Shown here one piece after another: positions 37,839 through 46,646 of a stretch of DNA of 64,000 nt (position 1 is the stretch's first letter; each line of letters opens with the position of its first letter). The notes under the pieces were generated by a model. The model was not told where the DNA came from, ran no database searches, and saw only the letters and a list, made by a program, of their open reading frames with translations. The DNA is taken from NCBI GenBank assembly GCA_041391505.1, contig JAWKNW010000014.1, positions 86,123-150,122 on the forward strand, in the 5' to 3' direction. The stretch comes from Rhodothermales bacterium (lineage in GTDB: Bacteria; Bacteroidota; Rhodothermia; Rhodothermales; JAHQVL01). A program made the translations under genes and the position numbers.

Positions 37839-39218
37839 CTAGCTCCAGAGCCGATCCCAGGATCGATCCTCGTTCCATTCCGGTGTAGGTGCAAAATACG
37901 CCTCTCCTTCGACCAGGTGTTCTTTTATCACCTCTGGATTGAGTTCGATACCGAGCCCGGGCTGTTCGGGCACCGTGACAAAGCCCTCTTTGTTCAGCGG
38001 TTTGTCGATGCCTGTAACCAGGTCTTCCCACCAGGGCACCTCCACCGAGTGATGCTCCAGTGCCACGAAGTTTTGGGTTGCGGCAGCGCAGTGAACGTTT
38101 GCCATAAAGGAGATGGGGGAGCCGGCGAAGTGCATAGCCATGGCCACGCCATGTTCTTCCGCATAGTCGCCAATCTTCTTTGTTTCCAGGATGCCGCCTG
38201 CTGAGGCGAGATCCGGTTGAACCATGTCCACGGCGCGTGCATCGATCAGATTGATAAAGGCCTCCTTCAGGAAAATGTCCTCACCCGTAAGGGTGGGGAC
38301 ATTTACTGCGCGCGTGATTTCCTGCCACATCTCCGTGAGCTGCCACGGCACGAGGTCCTCTAACCAGGCCATGTTGTACGGTTCGAGGGCGTTCGCGAGG
38401 CGGATGCATTCGTTGACGCCGATGTGCCCGAAGTGGTCGGCGGCCAGCGGCACCTGGTACCCGATCGTTTCGCGCACGGCGGCCACGTAGTCGGCCATCA
38501 GCGCAATTCCCTTGTCCGTGATCTGCACCCGGGTGAACGGGTGCATCTGCTGGTTGTATTCCTGCCAGTTGAAATCCAGCGGCGTGATCAGCGCCCCCGG
38601 TACGTCCCGGATCAGTCCGATCCCGAGATCCATCTTCAGAAACGTGAACCCTCCGTCGTCGATGCGGGCCTTCAGGCGGCGCGCGAATTCCTGGGGATCC
38701 CTCGACTGCGTCGTATCGGTGTAGAGCCGCACCTTGTCCCGGTATTTGCCGCCGATGAGCTGGTAGACCGGCACGCCGTACGCCTTGCCGGCGAGGTCCC
38801 ACAGCGCCATCTCCACGCCCGACACTCCGCCGCCCTGCCGGCCGTGGTGGCCGAACTGCTTGATCTTCTTGAACACGCGCTCGACGTTGCAGGGGTTTTC
38901 GCCGAGGAGCCGGCTTTTCAGGAACAGGGCGTATCGCTTGCTGCCGCCGTCGCGCACCTCGCCATAGCCCGAAATGCCCTGGTTCGTGTCGATCCGGATG
39001 ATGGGCACCCGCATCGGCGCATCCTTGATTTCGGCGATGCGGAGGTCGGTGATCTTGAGGTCCGACGGGCCGGAGAACCGGCTCACGTTCTGCGTCGCGT
39101 AGGCGAGTTGCTCGTCGGAGCCGGCGTGCATGAGGGCGCCCAGGCTGAGGCCGCCGAGGGCGCTTTTCTTGAGGAAATTACGGCGGGAGGACGCCGGCGT
39201 GGGCTGTTCGCGTTCCAT
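37839..39218 (-). CDS. Tat-exported enolase-superfamily dehydratase (mandelate racemase/muconate lactonising type)
   Basis: The 459-residue protein begins with a twin-arginine signal (ASSRRNFLKKSALGGLSLG). The capping domain and barrel are of mandelate racemase type: GSKRYALFLKSRLLGENP, GGVSGVEMALWDLAGKAYG. Metal ligands are visible as AADHFG, WLEDLVPWQ and TGEDIF, and the distal catalytic His as MHFAGSP, a pattern common in sugar-acid (galactonate-type) dehydratases. The reaction is therefore probably dehydration of an aldonic acid. Export by Tat is unusual for this superfamily but fits neighbouring Tat-exported oxidoreductases. It ends 6 bp from the convergent cold-shock gene and lies 63 bp after the secreted RraA-like gene, probably co-transcribed. 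Confidence 0.88.
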   Translation of the reverse strand: MEREQPTPASSRRNFLKKSALGGLSLGALMHAGSDEQLAYATQNVSRFSGPSDLKITDLRIAEIKDAPMRVPIIRIDTNQGISGYGEVRDGGSKRYALFLKSRLLGENPCNVERVFKKIKQFGHHGRQGGGVSGVEMALWDLAGKAYGVPVYQLIGGKYRDKVRLYTDTTQSRDPQEFARRLKARIDDGGFTFLKMDLGIGLIRDVPGALITPLDFNWQEYNQQMHPFTRVQITDKGIALMADYVAAVRETIGYQVPLAADHFGHIGVNECIRLANALEPYNMAWLEDLVPWQLTEMWQEITRAVNVPTLTGEDIFLKEAFINLIDARAVDMVQPDLASAGGILETKKIGDYAEEHGVAMAMHFAGSPISFMANVHCAAATQNFVALEHHSVEVPWWEDLVTGIDKPLNKEGFVTVPEQPGLGIELNPEVIKEHLVEGEAYFAPTPEWNEDRSWDRLWS

Positions 39219-39281
39219 AGGGTTGCACGGATGGTCAAGGTTGGGTGAAAGGGCGAGGCACGGGCGGCATCCCGCGGAGCA

Positions 39282-40211
39282 TCACCAGGTGCGCGTCTTC
39301 AGCAGTTCCTCGACGCGGGATTGCGGGACGGGCAGCGAGGCTTTGTTGGCCTCGAGCCATCGGGAAAAGTCGGTCTCGATCTCGTCCGTCCACCGCGTGT
39401 CGATCTGGCCGGGCGTATAGACGCCCTCGCGCAGCCGCAGGTGGCCGAACTGGTCGCGCAGGATCACGATCTCGGCGGTTTCGACGACCTTCTGCGCCAG
39501 ATGGGGCGGGATGAAAACGACGCCTTCCTCACGCGCGAGCACGACATCGCCGGGGAGCACCGTGGCGACGCCGATCCGGACCGGGACGTTGACGCCGAGC
39601 AGCATCATCTCCTGGATGTAGGAAGGGTGCCAGTCCCGCACGAACGCGTTGAACCCGTCGATTTCGCGGAGCCCCTCGAGGTCGCGCGCGGAGCCGTCGA
39701 ACACGACGCCGTTGCCGGATCGGGCATAGATCGCGTTGCCGAGGTTATCGCCGATGAGGGTGCCGTCGGCCACCTTGCCGAAGGCGTCGGCCACATATAC
39801 GTCGCCGGGTTCGAGCATGTCGATGGGCCAGGAGTTCATCGCGCCGATGCGTCCCTCCTCGTGCCCGCGGTCGGTCATCCGCTTCTGGAGCTCGGGGCGC
39901 GCCGGCACATAGAAGGCGGTCAGTGCCCGCCCGATGATCGGCTGGTCCGGGTAGATGATCTTCCAGCCGCCTTCGAACTGGTTGTGGTAGCCGGCGCCGC
40001 GCAGTACGCCCCAGGCCTGTTCGGTGGACACGACCTTCATGCGCTGGAGGATGTCGTCCGGCACGCGGGGACGGCCGTCGGGATAACGTTCGCCCTGCCA
40101 CTCGGCCGTGTAGAACAGCAGTTGCTCGCGGGTGAGGGCCTGCCCCTGGGAGGAAGAAGGCAGCACGAAAAGCAGGAGGGCAAGCGCCCGCCACACCAGA
40201 TGTCGACGCAT
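39282..40211 (-). CDS. Secreted RraA/HMG-aldolase family protein
   Basis: The start at 40211 gives 309 residues with a signal peptide (ALALLLFVLPSSSQGQA). The RraA fold is recognised from FGKVADGTLIGDNLGNAIYA and DGSARDLEGLREID, where the Arg-Asp pair is the metal/substrate site of class II HMG/CHA aldolases. Cytoplasmic RraA regulates RNase E, but that role is impossible for an exported protein. An aldolase or decarboxylase acting on a keto acid is more likely, which would suit the product of the adjacent sugar-acid dehydratase. The longer upstream frame runs through repeats and is rejected. Confidence 0.82.
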   Translation of the reverse strand: MRRHLVWRALALLLFVLPSSSQGQALTREQLLFYTAEWQGERYPDGRPRVPDDILQRMKVVSTEQAWGVLRGAGYHNQFEGGWKIIYPDQPIIGRALTAFYVPARPELQKRMTDRGHEEGRIGAMNSWPIDMLEPGDVYVADAFGKVADGTLIGDNLGNAIYARSGNGVVFDGSARDLEGLREIDGFNAFVRDWHPSYIQEMMLLGVNVPVRIGVATVLPGDVVLAREEGVVFIPPHLAQKVVETAEIVILRDQFGHLRLREGVYTPGQIDTRWTDEIETDFSRWLEANKASLPVPQSRVEELLKTRTW

Positions 40212-40308
40212 GGGGATCTGGAGGTTGTGTGGGAGGTCGGGTGGGTATGCTCCGTAATGTGCGGCTTTCCGCGTACAGATGCCACTGGGTCGGTGCATAC
40301 AAATCCCA

Positions 40309-40446
40309 GGGCCATCGCATGCTCGTCAAACGTGAGCATCTCCCGGTATGGGAGTATGGGGGTATGGGAGATTCTCCGGTAAAAATGCCCCCATGTACCC
40401 AAATTCCCATACGCTTCTCACGGCCAAGGCGAGAATGCGATGGCCC
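40309..40446. repeat. Long imperfect inverted repeat with heptamer-like core (locus F1)
   Basis: The outer arms gggccatcgcat (40309-40320) and atgcgatggccc (40435-40446) are exact complements. Further in come ctcg/cgag and cgtgag/ctcacg. The core has repeats of tatggga/gtatggg on the left and complementary ccatgta, cccaaattcccatac on the right. An 11-bp direct repeat atacaaatccc sits just outside both arms (40297-40307 and 40449-40459). The whole could fold as a hairpin of about 138 nt. Confidence 0.65.
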
Positions 40447-40478
40447 CGATACAAATCCCCTCGGATTTGCATGCATGG

Positions 40479-40555
40479 GTTTCAGGTTGCATGTTTCAGG
40501 TTGATGCGGCTGGATAGCCCGGCGAACCTGGAACGTGCAATCTAAAACCTGAAAC
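40479..40555. repeat. Heptamer-arm inverted repeat (locus F2)
   Basis: The left arm is gtttcag gttgcat gtttcag gttgatg. The right arm, read as complement, is gtttcag gttttag attgcac gttccag gttcgc. It ends 18 bp upstream of the SDR start codon at 40574. Confidence 0.65.
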
Positions 40556-40573
40556 AATTCAACATTCCATCAT

Positions 40574-41317
40574 ATGGCGCGGATTTTCATAACGGGTTCT
40601 TCGGACGGTCTCGGGCTGCTTGCCGCCCGTCGGCTGGTGGATCTGGGGCATCGGGTTGTGCTGCACGCACGCAACGAACAACGGGCTCGGGCGGCTCACG
40701 AGGGCGTGCCGGACGCCGATCAGGTGCTGATCGGCGATCTGGGCAGCATGGAAGCGGCGAAGCACCTGGCCTACGCCGCGAACGCGACGGGGCGCTTCGA
40801 TGCCGTCATCCACAATGCGGGCGTGTACCAGGCGTCAGAAACGGACATTCTCGCCGTGAACACGCTGGCGCCCTATGTCCTGACCTGTCTGATGGAAAAA
40901 CCGGGCCGGCTGATCTATCTCAGCTCCGGTTTGCATCGCCACGGCGACCCGGCGCTCGCGCGCGTGGCCGCGGGGAAGGGGGGCGTGCGGTATGCCGATT
41001 CCAAGCTGCACATGGTGATGCTGGCGAAAGCCGTCGCCCGCGCGTGGCCGGACGTGTACGCCAATGCGGTCGACCCGGGCTGGGTGCCGACCCGGATGGG
41101 AGGTCCCGGCGCGCCGGACGATCTCCAACAAGGGTTCGAGACGCAGGCATGGCTCGCGGTGAGCGCCGAGGAAGCGGCCCGGGTGAGCGGCCGGTATTTC
41201 CATCACAGGCAGGAAGCCCGTCATCATCCCCGGGCGGAGGACGAAGCCTTGCAGGACGCATTGCTCGACGCCTGCGCGCAACGCACGGGGGTCCGCTTTC
41301 CCACGGACCGCGCCTGA
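40574..41317 (+). CDS. Short-chain dehydrogenase/reductase
   Basis: The 247-residue protein has the SDR nucleotide motif FITGSSDGLGLLAAR, the HNAG motif, a catalytic Ser in LIYLSSGLHRHG, the YxxxK motif as YADSK, and the DPGWVPT segment of extended family members. It should be an NAD(P)-dependent oxidoreductase in the cytoplasm; the substrate is not predictable. The body is slightly short in the region after the Rossmann glycine motif. It is convergent with the DinB gene, 17 bp apart, and sits directly downstream of heptamer element F2. Confidence 0.87.
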   Translation: MARIFITGSSDGLGLLAARRLVDLGHRVVLHARNEQRARAAHEGVPDADQVLIGDLGSMEAAKHLAYAANATGRFDAVIHNAGVYQASETDILAVNTLAPYVLTCLMEKPGRLIYLSSGLHRHGDPALARVAAGKGGVRYADSKLHMVMLAKAVARAWPDVYANAVDPGWVPTRMGGPGAPDDLQQGFETQAWLAVSAEEAARVSGRYFHHRQEARHHPRAEDEALQDALLDACAQRTGVRFPTDRA

Positions 41318-41334
41318 CGCATCGCCGGCGGGCG

Positions 41335-41856
41335 TTATTCGGCGTTCCAGCGAACGTTCGCCTGCCCGTTCTCCGTGGCCTTGTAGAACCCGAAGGGTTC
41401 CCCGGTGCGGAGTTTAACGATGTAGAGGATCTGGCCGGTGTGCATGGAAAAATGCTCTACCACGTGGTAGATCGCTTCCATGACCGAGACGTCGTTGCCC
41501 TGGATCTGCCGGCTTTCCGACAGGGTGTCGGGCTCCAGCCGGCTCAGCACGCCGCAGGCTTCCGCGACGGCGTGGCGCAGCCGGGTCAACAGCTCCACGG
41601 CCGGCATGGGGCCTTGCGTATCGAATTCCAGCTGCCGCTGCCGCGTATTCGCCGCGCCGGCGATGCCGCTGACGATCCATTGCCGGACGTTGCCGGCCAG
41701 ATGCAGCATGAGGTTGCCGATGCTGTTCGACGCCGGGTTGGGCCGCCACCAGATGGTTTCCTCGTCGATCAGGGCGACGGCGCGCTCGATTTTCGGCAGG
41801 AAGTCGTCCTGCAGGTAATAGCGGGATTGCGCGATGAATGCGGCGTCCATGGTCAT
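41335..41856 (-). CDS. DinB-like (DUF1572) metal-dependent four-helix protein
   Basis: The 173-residue protein shows the DinB/YfiT four-helix pattern with the three metal-binding histidines in LMLHLAGNVRQW and VVEHFSMHTGQI. Members are often thiol transferases that use bacillithiol or other low-molecular-weight thiols, or proteins of unknown function. The ATG at 41856 is used; an in-frame ATG at 41850 is equally possible. It is monocistronic. Confidence 0.83.
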   Translation of the reverse strand: MTMDAAFIAQSRYYLQDDFLPKIERAVALIDEETIWWRPNPASNSIGNLMLHLAGNVRQWIVSGIAGAANTRQRQLEFDTQGPMPAVELLTRLRHAVAEACGVLSRLEPDTLSESRQIQGNDVSVMEAIYHVVEHFSMHTGQILYIVKLRTGEPFGFYKATENGQANVRWNAE

Positions 41857-42063
41857 AGGGATAGCGGGTTGGTCAAGGGGCGTTTCGGGGCGTTGCCCGG
41901 CCGCACCGCGCGGCGACGGGCATCGGGTGCGGCGGCGCCTTACACCCGGAGGCGTGTTCGCCTCTCAGGCATCGCGTCGGCGGCGCCCTATGTTGGTCGG
42001 TGAATCCATCTCCTCAGGCCGCCACCCCCGGGGCGGCGTAATCAGCCCGTGAGAGGTGATCCC

Positions 42064-42171
42064 ATGGTATCGATAGAAGTAGCTGTACTGACGCTGGTCG
42101 TATTTCTGGGACTCATGATGGTGCTGTCGTCCATCGAACGGAAAGGACACATCCACCATCGGATGCACTGA
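42064..42171 (+). CDS. 35-residue hydrophobic peptide with His-rich tail
   Basis: This small frame has a strong ribosome binding site (gagaggtgat, 42051-42060) just before ATG 42064. The product begins MVSIEVAVLTLVVFLGLMMV, a single membrane-spanning helix, and continues LSSIERKGHIHHRMH. The tail has four histidines and could bind metal. It lies in a 451-bp gap, 136 bp upstream of the PGM1-like ligase and on the same strand. It may be a small membrane protein or, more speculatively, a peptide substrate of that ligase. No homologue is recognised. Confidence 0.5.
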   Translation: MVSIEVAVLTLVVFLGLMMVLSSIERKGHIHHRMH

Positions 42172-42307
42172 GGGACGCGGCAGGACATAGGGTTTGACCC
42201 CACAGCGATACCGGGCTCTTGCCGGCAGGTGGGTAGGCGAGGTCGCGCTACGTTGCCCAAGGAAGGCACCCTTTGGACGCATACCCAATCCAGCGATGAT
42301 CCATGCC

Positions 42308-43852
42308 ATGCCCGCACGTACGCCGGCTTCTGAAGATACGGAGCTTTTCCTTCGCCTGCAGAAGCAACTCCAGAATCAATTCCAGCGCGTATTTCCCGAT
42401 ACGCAGCGTCCGAGGGCGGTGGTCGTCGTTCCCAGCCTGAGCCTGGATGCCGGCGAGTTGTCGAAGATCTCGGGGGTGCATCACTACGAAGAGCGGCTGC
42501 TGTGCATGCTGATGCTGCTCCGCATGCCGCGCACGCATCTGGTGTACATCACCAGCCAGCCGATCCACCCGACGATCATCGATTATTACCTGCACCTGTT
42601 GCCCGGCATTCCGCTGAGCCATGCGCGCCGCCGGCTCACGCTCCTCAGCTGCAACGACGCCTCGCCAAAGCCGCTGTCCCAGAAAATCCTGGAACGTCCT
42701 CGATTGCTGGAGAAGATCCGCGAGACGCTGTCGGCCTGCCAGGATGCGCACATGAGCTGCTTCAACGCGACGCATCTGGAGCGCTCGCTGGCGCTCCAGC
42801 TCGGCATCCCGCTCTACGCCACGGATCCGGCGCTGGCGGACCTCGGCTCGAAAAGCGGCAGCCGGGAGGTGTTTCGCGAGGCCGGCGTGCCCATGCCCGA
42901 CGGATTCGAGCGTCTGCGCGACATGGACGATGTCGCCGAGGCGCTGGCGCTGCTCAAGGAACGCAATCCGACGCTCCGCCGGGCGGTCGTCAAGCTGAAC
43001 GAGGGGTTTTCCGGGGAGGGCAACGCGCTGTTTGCGTATGACGGGTGCCCGGAGGATGAGGAGCTGCTGCCCTGGATCCGGCGGGTCTTGCCCACGCGTA
43101 TCGGTTTTGAGGCCCGGGGTGAGACGTGGGAGCGCTACAGTGAGAAGTTTTCCGAGATGAACGGCATCGTGGAGAGTTTTCTGGAAGGCGCGCGCAAGCA
43201 GTCGCCCTCCGCGCAGTGCCGGATCGATCCGCTCGGGGAGGTGTCGCCCATATCGACCCACGATCAGGTGCTGGGCGGGCCCTCGGGTCAGGTTTTTCTG
43301 GGCTGCACGTTTCCGGCGAACGAAGCCTACCGCCTCGACGTGCAGGATGCCGGCTTGCGGGTGGCCGAGGTGCTCCGGAGCCGCGGCGCCCTGGGGCGGT
43401 TCAGCGTCGACTTCATCTCCGTGCATGAGCCGGCCGGCTGGCGGCATTACGCGATCGAGATCAACCTGCGGAAAGGCGGGACGACGCACCCCAATCTGAT
43501 GCTGCACTATCTGGCCGACGGCGCCTACGACGCCGCGAGCGGCCTGTATCTCACCCCGGCCGGCCAGCCGCGCTATTACTACGCATCGGACAACATGGAG
43601 GACGCGGTGTACCAGGGGCTAACGCCCGACGACCTGATCGACATCGCGGTGTGCCACGATCTCCACTTTCACGGCGCCACGCAGCAAGGCGTGGTCTTTC
43701 ACCTGATCGGCGCCCTGTCCGAATTTGGCAAACTGGGCGTCCTCTGCATCGGCGATAGCCCGAAACGGGCGCAAGAGCTGTATGCGGACACGGTAAACGT
43801 GCTCGCCGGCGAATCGCAAAAAACGCCGCGCGTCCATGTGATGGGGTACTGA
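42308..43852 (+). CDS. PGM1-like ATP-grasp peptide ligase
   Basis: The 514-residue protein has a pre-ATP-grasp N-terminal domain (LSKISGVHHYEERLLCMLML, LVYITSQPIHPTIIDYYLHL), an ATP-grasp core (GSKSGSREVFREAGVPMPDG, RRAVVKLNEGFSGEGN) with metal-binding AIEINLRKGGTTHPNLML, and a C-terminal region (QQGVVFHLIGALSEFGKLGV) like that of PGM1, the ligase of pheganomycin biosynthesis. PGM1 joins an amino-acid derivative to ribosomally made peptides. This gene could therefore make a peptide-like product. ATG 42308 is chosen over 42296 and the longer 42194 frame. No other biosynthetic genes flank it; a 35-residue peptide gene lies just upstream. Confidence 0.82.
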   Translation: MPARTPASEDTELFLRLQKQLQNQFQRVFPDTQRPRAVVVVPSLSLDAGELSKISGVHHYEERLLCMLMLLRMPRTHLVYITSQPIHPTIIDYYLHLLPGIPLSHARRRLTLLSCNDASPKPLSQKILERPRLLEKIRETLSACQDAHMSCFNATHLERSLALQLGIPLYATDPALADLGSKSGSREVFREAGVPMPDGFERLRDMDDVAEALALLKERNPTLRRAVVKLNEGFSGEGNALFAYDGCPEDEELLPWIRRVLPTRIGFEARGETWERYSEKFSEMNGIVESFLEGARKQSPSAQCRIDPLGEVSPISTHDQVLGGPSGQVFLGCTFPANEAYRLDVQDAGLRVAEVLRSRGALGRFSVDFISVHEPAGWRHYAIEINLRKGGTTHPNLMLHYLADGAYDAASGLYLTPAGQPRYYYASDNMEDAVYQGLTPDDLIDIAVCHDLHFHGATQQGVVFHLIGALSEFGKLGVLCIGDSPKRAQELYADTVNVLAGESQKTPRVHVMGY

Positions 43853-43854
43853 AG

Positions 43855-43946
43855 GGGTTGAGGTTCGAAGTTCAAGGTTTAAGGTTCAAGGGAATCGAAT
43901 GCCGTGAACATTAAACCTTGAACCTCAAACCTTGAACCTCAAACCC
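43855..43946. repeat. Heptamer-arm hairpin between convergent genes (locus G)
   Basis: Left arm 43855-43890 consists of heptamers of ggttcaa type (aggttcg aagttca aggttta aggttca). Right arm 43911-43946 is aaccttg aacctca repeated twice. The arms are complementary over about 36 nt with a loop of about 20 nt. It fills the whole gap between the ligase stop (43852) and the stop of the DUF2892 gene (43949) and may act as a bidirectional terminator. Confidence 0.8.
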
Positions 43947-43948
43947 GC

Positions 43949-44161
43949 TCACCCGTGCGCCTTGGACCGGTGGCGCAGGGCCGTTGTGAGGGCGCCGATC
44001 GCGGCATAGACCGGGCAGGCGCCGTAAAGGCTTGTCAGGAGCAGCACCAGCCCGATTCCACCCCACCAACTACTGAACATCAGGCCGATACCCACCACGA
44101 TCATACCGACCGCGGCCCGGATCAACCTCTCAGATTGAGTCAGAATAACTTCCATTGACAT
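43949..44161 (-). CDS. DUF2892/YgaP-like small membrane protein
   Basis: The protein has about 70 residues from ATG 44161 (or 68 from 44155) and two hydrophobic segments, AAVGMIVVGIGLMFSSWWGG and GLVLLLTSLYGACPVYAAIG. The GxCPxY motif is typical of the DUF2892 inner-membrane family, often found as the membrane part of rhodanese-like YgaP. Here it is alone. Function unknown, possibly sulfur or persulfide handling by analogy to YgaP. Confidence 0.85.
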   Translation of the reverse strand: MSMEVILTQSERLIRAAVGMIVVGIGLMFSSWWGGIGLVLLLTSLYGACPVYAAIGALTTALRHRSKAHG

Positions 44162-44688
44162 ACCGTCGGCTTCCAATTAAAAAGCAACCGGGGGCCGATT
44201 ACTCACGACATAAGGTGTGCGTGAAGGCAGGCGCCGTTGCGGGCGCCGGCGGTTCGCGGCCGCCCTAGTTTGCTGCATGGGCGTCCGCTGCACAACGAAT
44301 CCGACGATCGGGTGCGCGCCAGGCGCGCGTGACCACGCTTGTGGAAGCGTGATCGCTGTTCATCCACTATTCGTTACCGGCAGAACCGCATGCAGACAAC
44401 ATGCCAGAAGAACGCGCTAAAAAGTGCGGACCAGGCGAGCGCGATCGGCGAGGGGCTGCAGGCAGGCCTCGCTTGAGGCCTTCATCCAACCGAAGGACCG
44501 CCCTCTGTCGAGACAATCGACCGATCCGAGGGGCGCTAAAATCAAGGCGAAATGTGTAGGGTATTGCCCGTCATGGGGGCACGCCATTCCCCTTGCTCAC
44601 CTGTGGGTGTGACCTTTCATCGACGGGGCTCGTATTCGCGTACTGTTCTTACGTAAGCCGTCTCCAGGAAAAAGCGGAGGAAGCAGCC
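44162..44688. other. 527-bp regulatory gap upstream of the stress-protein cluster
   Basis: No supportable gene is seen. The region contains a 7-bp perfect stem cacgctt-gtgg-aagcgtg (44334-44351) without a T tract, and the ribosome binding site cggagga at 44675-44681 of the first Usp gene. A promoter for the following cluster should lie here; I could not recognise an FNR or NarL-type box with confidence. Confidence 0.5.
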
Positions 44689-45642
44689 ATGCGTACCATC
44701 AACACCATTCTTGTCGCCCATGATTTTTCTTCGTGCTCGTCCCAGGCACTGAAGGATGGCATCGAGCTCGCCATCGCCACGCGCGCTTCGCTGCATTTGC
44801 TGTATGTGGAAGTGATGCATGCGGACTCCCCGCTGAAGGGATCCGAGGATACGGTGAAGGCTGCGCGGATGAAGGATATGCTGCATGGCGCCATACAGGA
44901 GGCTGTAGCGGCGCTGGGCCGGCAGGTCTCGGATATCCCGAGCATCGTGTATTGCGTGCTGCGCGACTTTGCCGCGGCGCCGTCCATCCTGCAGTATGCG
45001 CAGGAGTACTCGGCCGACCTGATCGTGATGGGCACGCACGGCCGGCGCGGGTTGCCCCGGAAACTGATCGGCAGTTCGGCAGAGGAGGTCGTCCGGCTGG
45101 CCGGCTGCCCGGTGCTCACGGTGCGCGAGCACGTACAGCTCAAGCCGCTCACGGCGTCGGTTCGCTCCATCCTGGTGCCGATCGACTTTTCCGAGCACGC
45201 CACCTACGCACTCGGCGTCGCCAAAGACCTGGCGGACTTCTTCGATGCCCGTCTCGATCTGGTACATGTCGTGGAAGAGACGCTGCATCCGGCGTTTTAC
45301 AATACCGGCGTCTTCTCGGTCTATGACACCAACCCCGATCTGGAGGCCAGTGTGATCGAGCATCTGAAGAAGCTGTATGCCGAAACGCCGGGGTCGGAAG
45401 GCCCCGTCCGGTACACCGTGCGCCGCGGACATGCCGTGCATGAATTGCTGGAAGCCGCCCGCGAACAGGGCAACGACCTCATCGTGATCGCCACGCACGG
45501 GCTCTCGGGGCTCGATCGCGCCATCATGGGCAGCGTCACCGAACGCATCGTGCGCCAGGCCCCGACGCCGGTCTTCACCGTGAAATCCGGTAACCTGCGC
45601 GTGCCCGAGCGGAAGCGCGAGCACGCCGTAGCGGTTTTATAA
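44689..45642 (+). CDS. Universal stress protein, two UspA domains
   Basis: The 317-residue protein contains two tandem Usp domains: residues about 1-150 (NTILVAHDFSSCSSQAL, MGTHGRRGLPRKLIGSSAEE) and 160-305 (SILVPIDFSEHATYALGV, ATHGLSGLDRAIMGSVTER). Both carry the ATP-binding G-x2-G-x9-G(S/T) pattern. Tandem ATP-binding Usps are typical of low-oxygen and dormancy responses. Start 44689 has a good ribosome binding site (CGGAGGA). It is the first of four Usp genes in a row on the same strand. Confidence 0.92.
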   Translation: MRTINTILVAHDFSSCSSQALKDGIELAIATRASLHLLYVEVMHADSPLKGSEDTVKAARMKDMLHGAIQEAVAALGRQVSDIPSIVYCVLRDFAAAPSILQYAQEYSADLIVMGTHGRRGLPRKLIGSSAEEVVRLAGCPVLTVREHVQLKPLTASVRSILVPIDFSEHATYALGVAKDLADFFDARLDLVHVVEETLHPAFYNTGVFSVYDTNPDLEASVIEHLKKLYAETPGSEGPVRYTVRRGHAVHELLEAAREQGNDLIVIATHGLSGLDRAIMGSVTERIVRQAPTPVFTVKSGNLRVPERKREHAVAVL

Positions 45643-45681
45643 CGCGTCACCGATCCGACACCAAACGAACTGGAGGGCGCC

Positions 45682-46638
45682 ATGGTAGCCATACGCCACA
45701 TTCTGTTTCCAACCGACTTCTCCGAATGCGCCGAGCACGCGTTCTCGACGGCCGCCGCGCTGGCGGACCGCTTCGATGCGGAGGTCGTGGTGTTCCACGC
45801 GCGGGTGAAGGAGGATGAGGCGAACAATCCGCTCACCTATTACGCAGCCGACGCGCCGGCGGACGAAAACCGCCCGATGTATTCGCTCGACGATCCGTTC
45901 TACAAAGTCATCGACGTGCGGGACGGCGAACGGGTGCGGGTCGTGCAGGCTGAAATCTTCGGCAAGACCGCCGAGGAAGCCATTGTGTCGTTCGCGAGCC
46001 GGTACGACATCGATCTGATCGTGATGGGCACGCACGGCCGGCATGGCCCGATCCGGCTGCTCCGCGGCAGCACGGCGGAGCATGTGTTGCGTACGGCGCC
46101 CTGCCCGGTCTTGACCATCAAGGAGGACGCCCTCGCGATGTTCGCCAAGGACACCATCGAAATGCTGGTGCCGGTGGACTTCTCCGACTATTCGCGCGAG
46201 GCCCTCCATCACGCCGCCGAGCTGAGCCGCGTATTCAAGAGCAACGTCACGCTGCTCCATATGGTCGAAGAAGCGGTGTTTCCGACCGTCTACGGGGTGG
46301 AAGCGGCGCCGATCTCGACCGTAAACCTCGTGCTCGACCGCTCGCGCGAGATGCTCGAAAAACTGGCGCACGAATTTTTCCCGTCGGACAGGCTTCCCGA
46401 CATGGACGTCCGGATCGGGCATGCGGCCTCGGGGATTACCGCGTTTGCGGAAGACAACGAGACCGACCTGATCGTGATGGCCACGCATGGCCTCACCGGC
46501 ATCAAGCGCTTCCTCATGGGGAGCGTCGCCGAGCGGGTGGCGCGTCATGCGCCCTGCGCGGTGTTTGCCGTCAAGCCGCTTGGCAAGTCGGTGCTGGTCG
46601 CGGCCGGCGAGGCGGAATCATCCCGTCATATACGCTAG
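45682..46638 (+). CDS. Universal stress protein, two UspA domains
   Basis: The 318-residue protein begins MVAIRHILFPTDFSECAEHA. The first domain ends with GTHGRHGPIRLLRGSTAEHV and the second with ATHGLTGIKRFLMGSVAERV, both keeping the ATP-binding loop. It lies 39 bp after the previous Usp and has GGAGGG 5 bp upstream of the start. Sequences of the two tandem Usps are clearly diverged, so the cluster is not a very recent duplication. Confidence 0.92.
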   Translation: MVAIRHILFPTDFSECAEHAFSTAAALADRFDAEVVVFHARVKEDEANNPLTYYAADAPADENRPMYSLDDPFYKVIDVRDGERVRVVQAEIFGKTAEEAIVSFASRYDIDLIVMGTHGRHGPIRLLRGSTAEHVLRTAPCPVLTIKEDALAMFAKDTIEMLVPVDFSDYSREALHHAAELSRVFKSNVTLLHMVEEAVFPTVYGVEAAPISTVNLVLDRSREMLEKLAHEFFPSDRLPDMDVRIGHAASGITAFAEDNETDLIVMATHGLTGIKRFLMGSVAERVARHAPCAVFAVKPLGKSVLVAAGEAESSRHIR

Positions 46639-46646
46639 CGATTGTG

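Noticed and set aside
44334..44351. Hairpin upstream of the Usp cluster as terminator
   Set aside because: Seven-bp stem without T tract and far from either gene end.
44217..44612. Two short frames before the Usp cluster
   Set aside because: Arg/Cys-rich sequence without family features; the region is better seen as promoter/leader.
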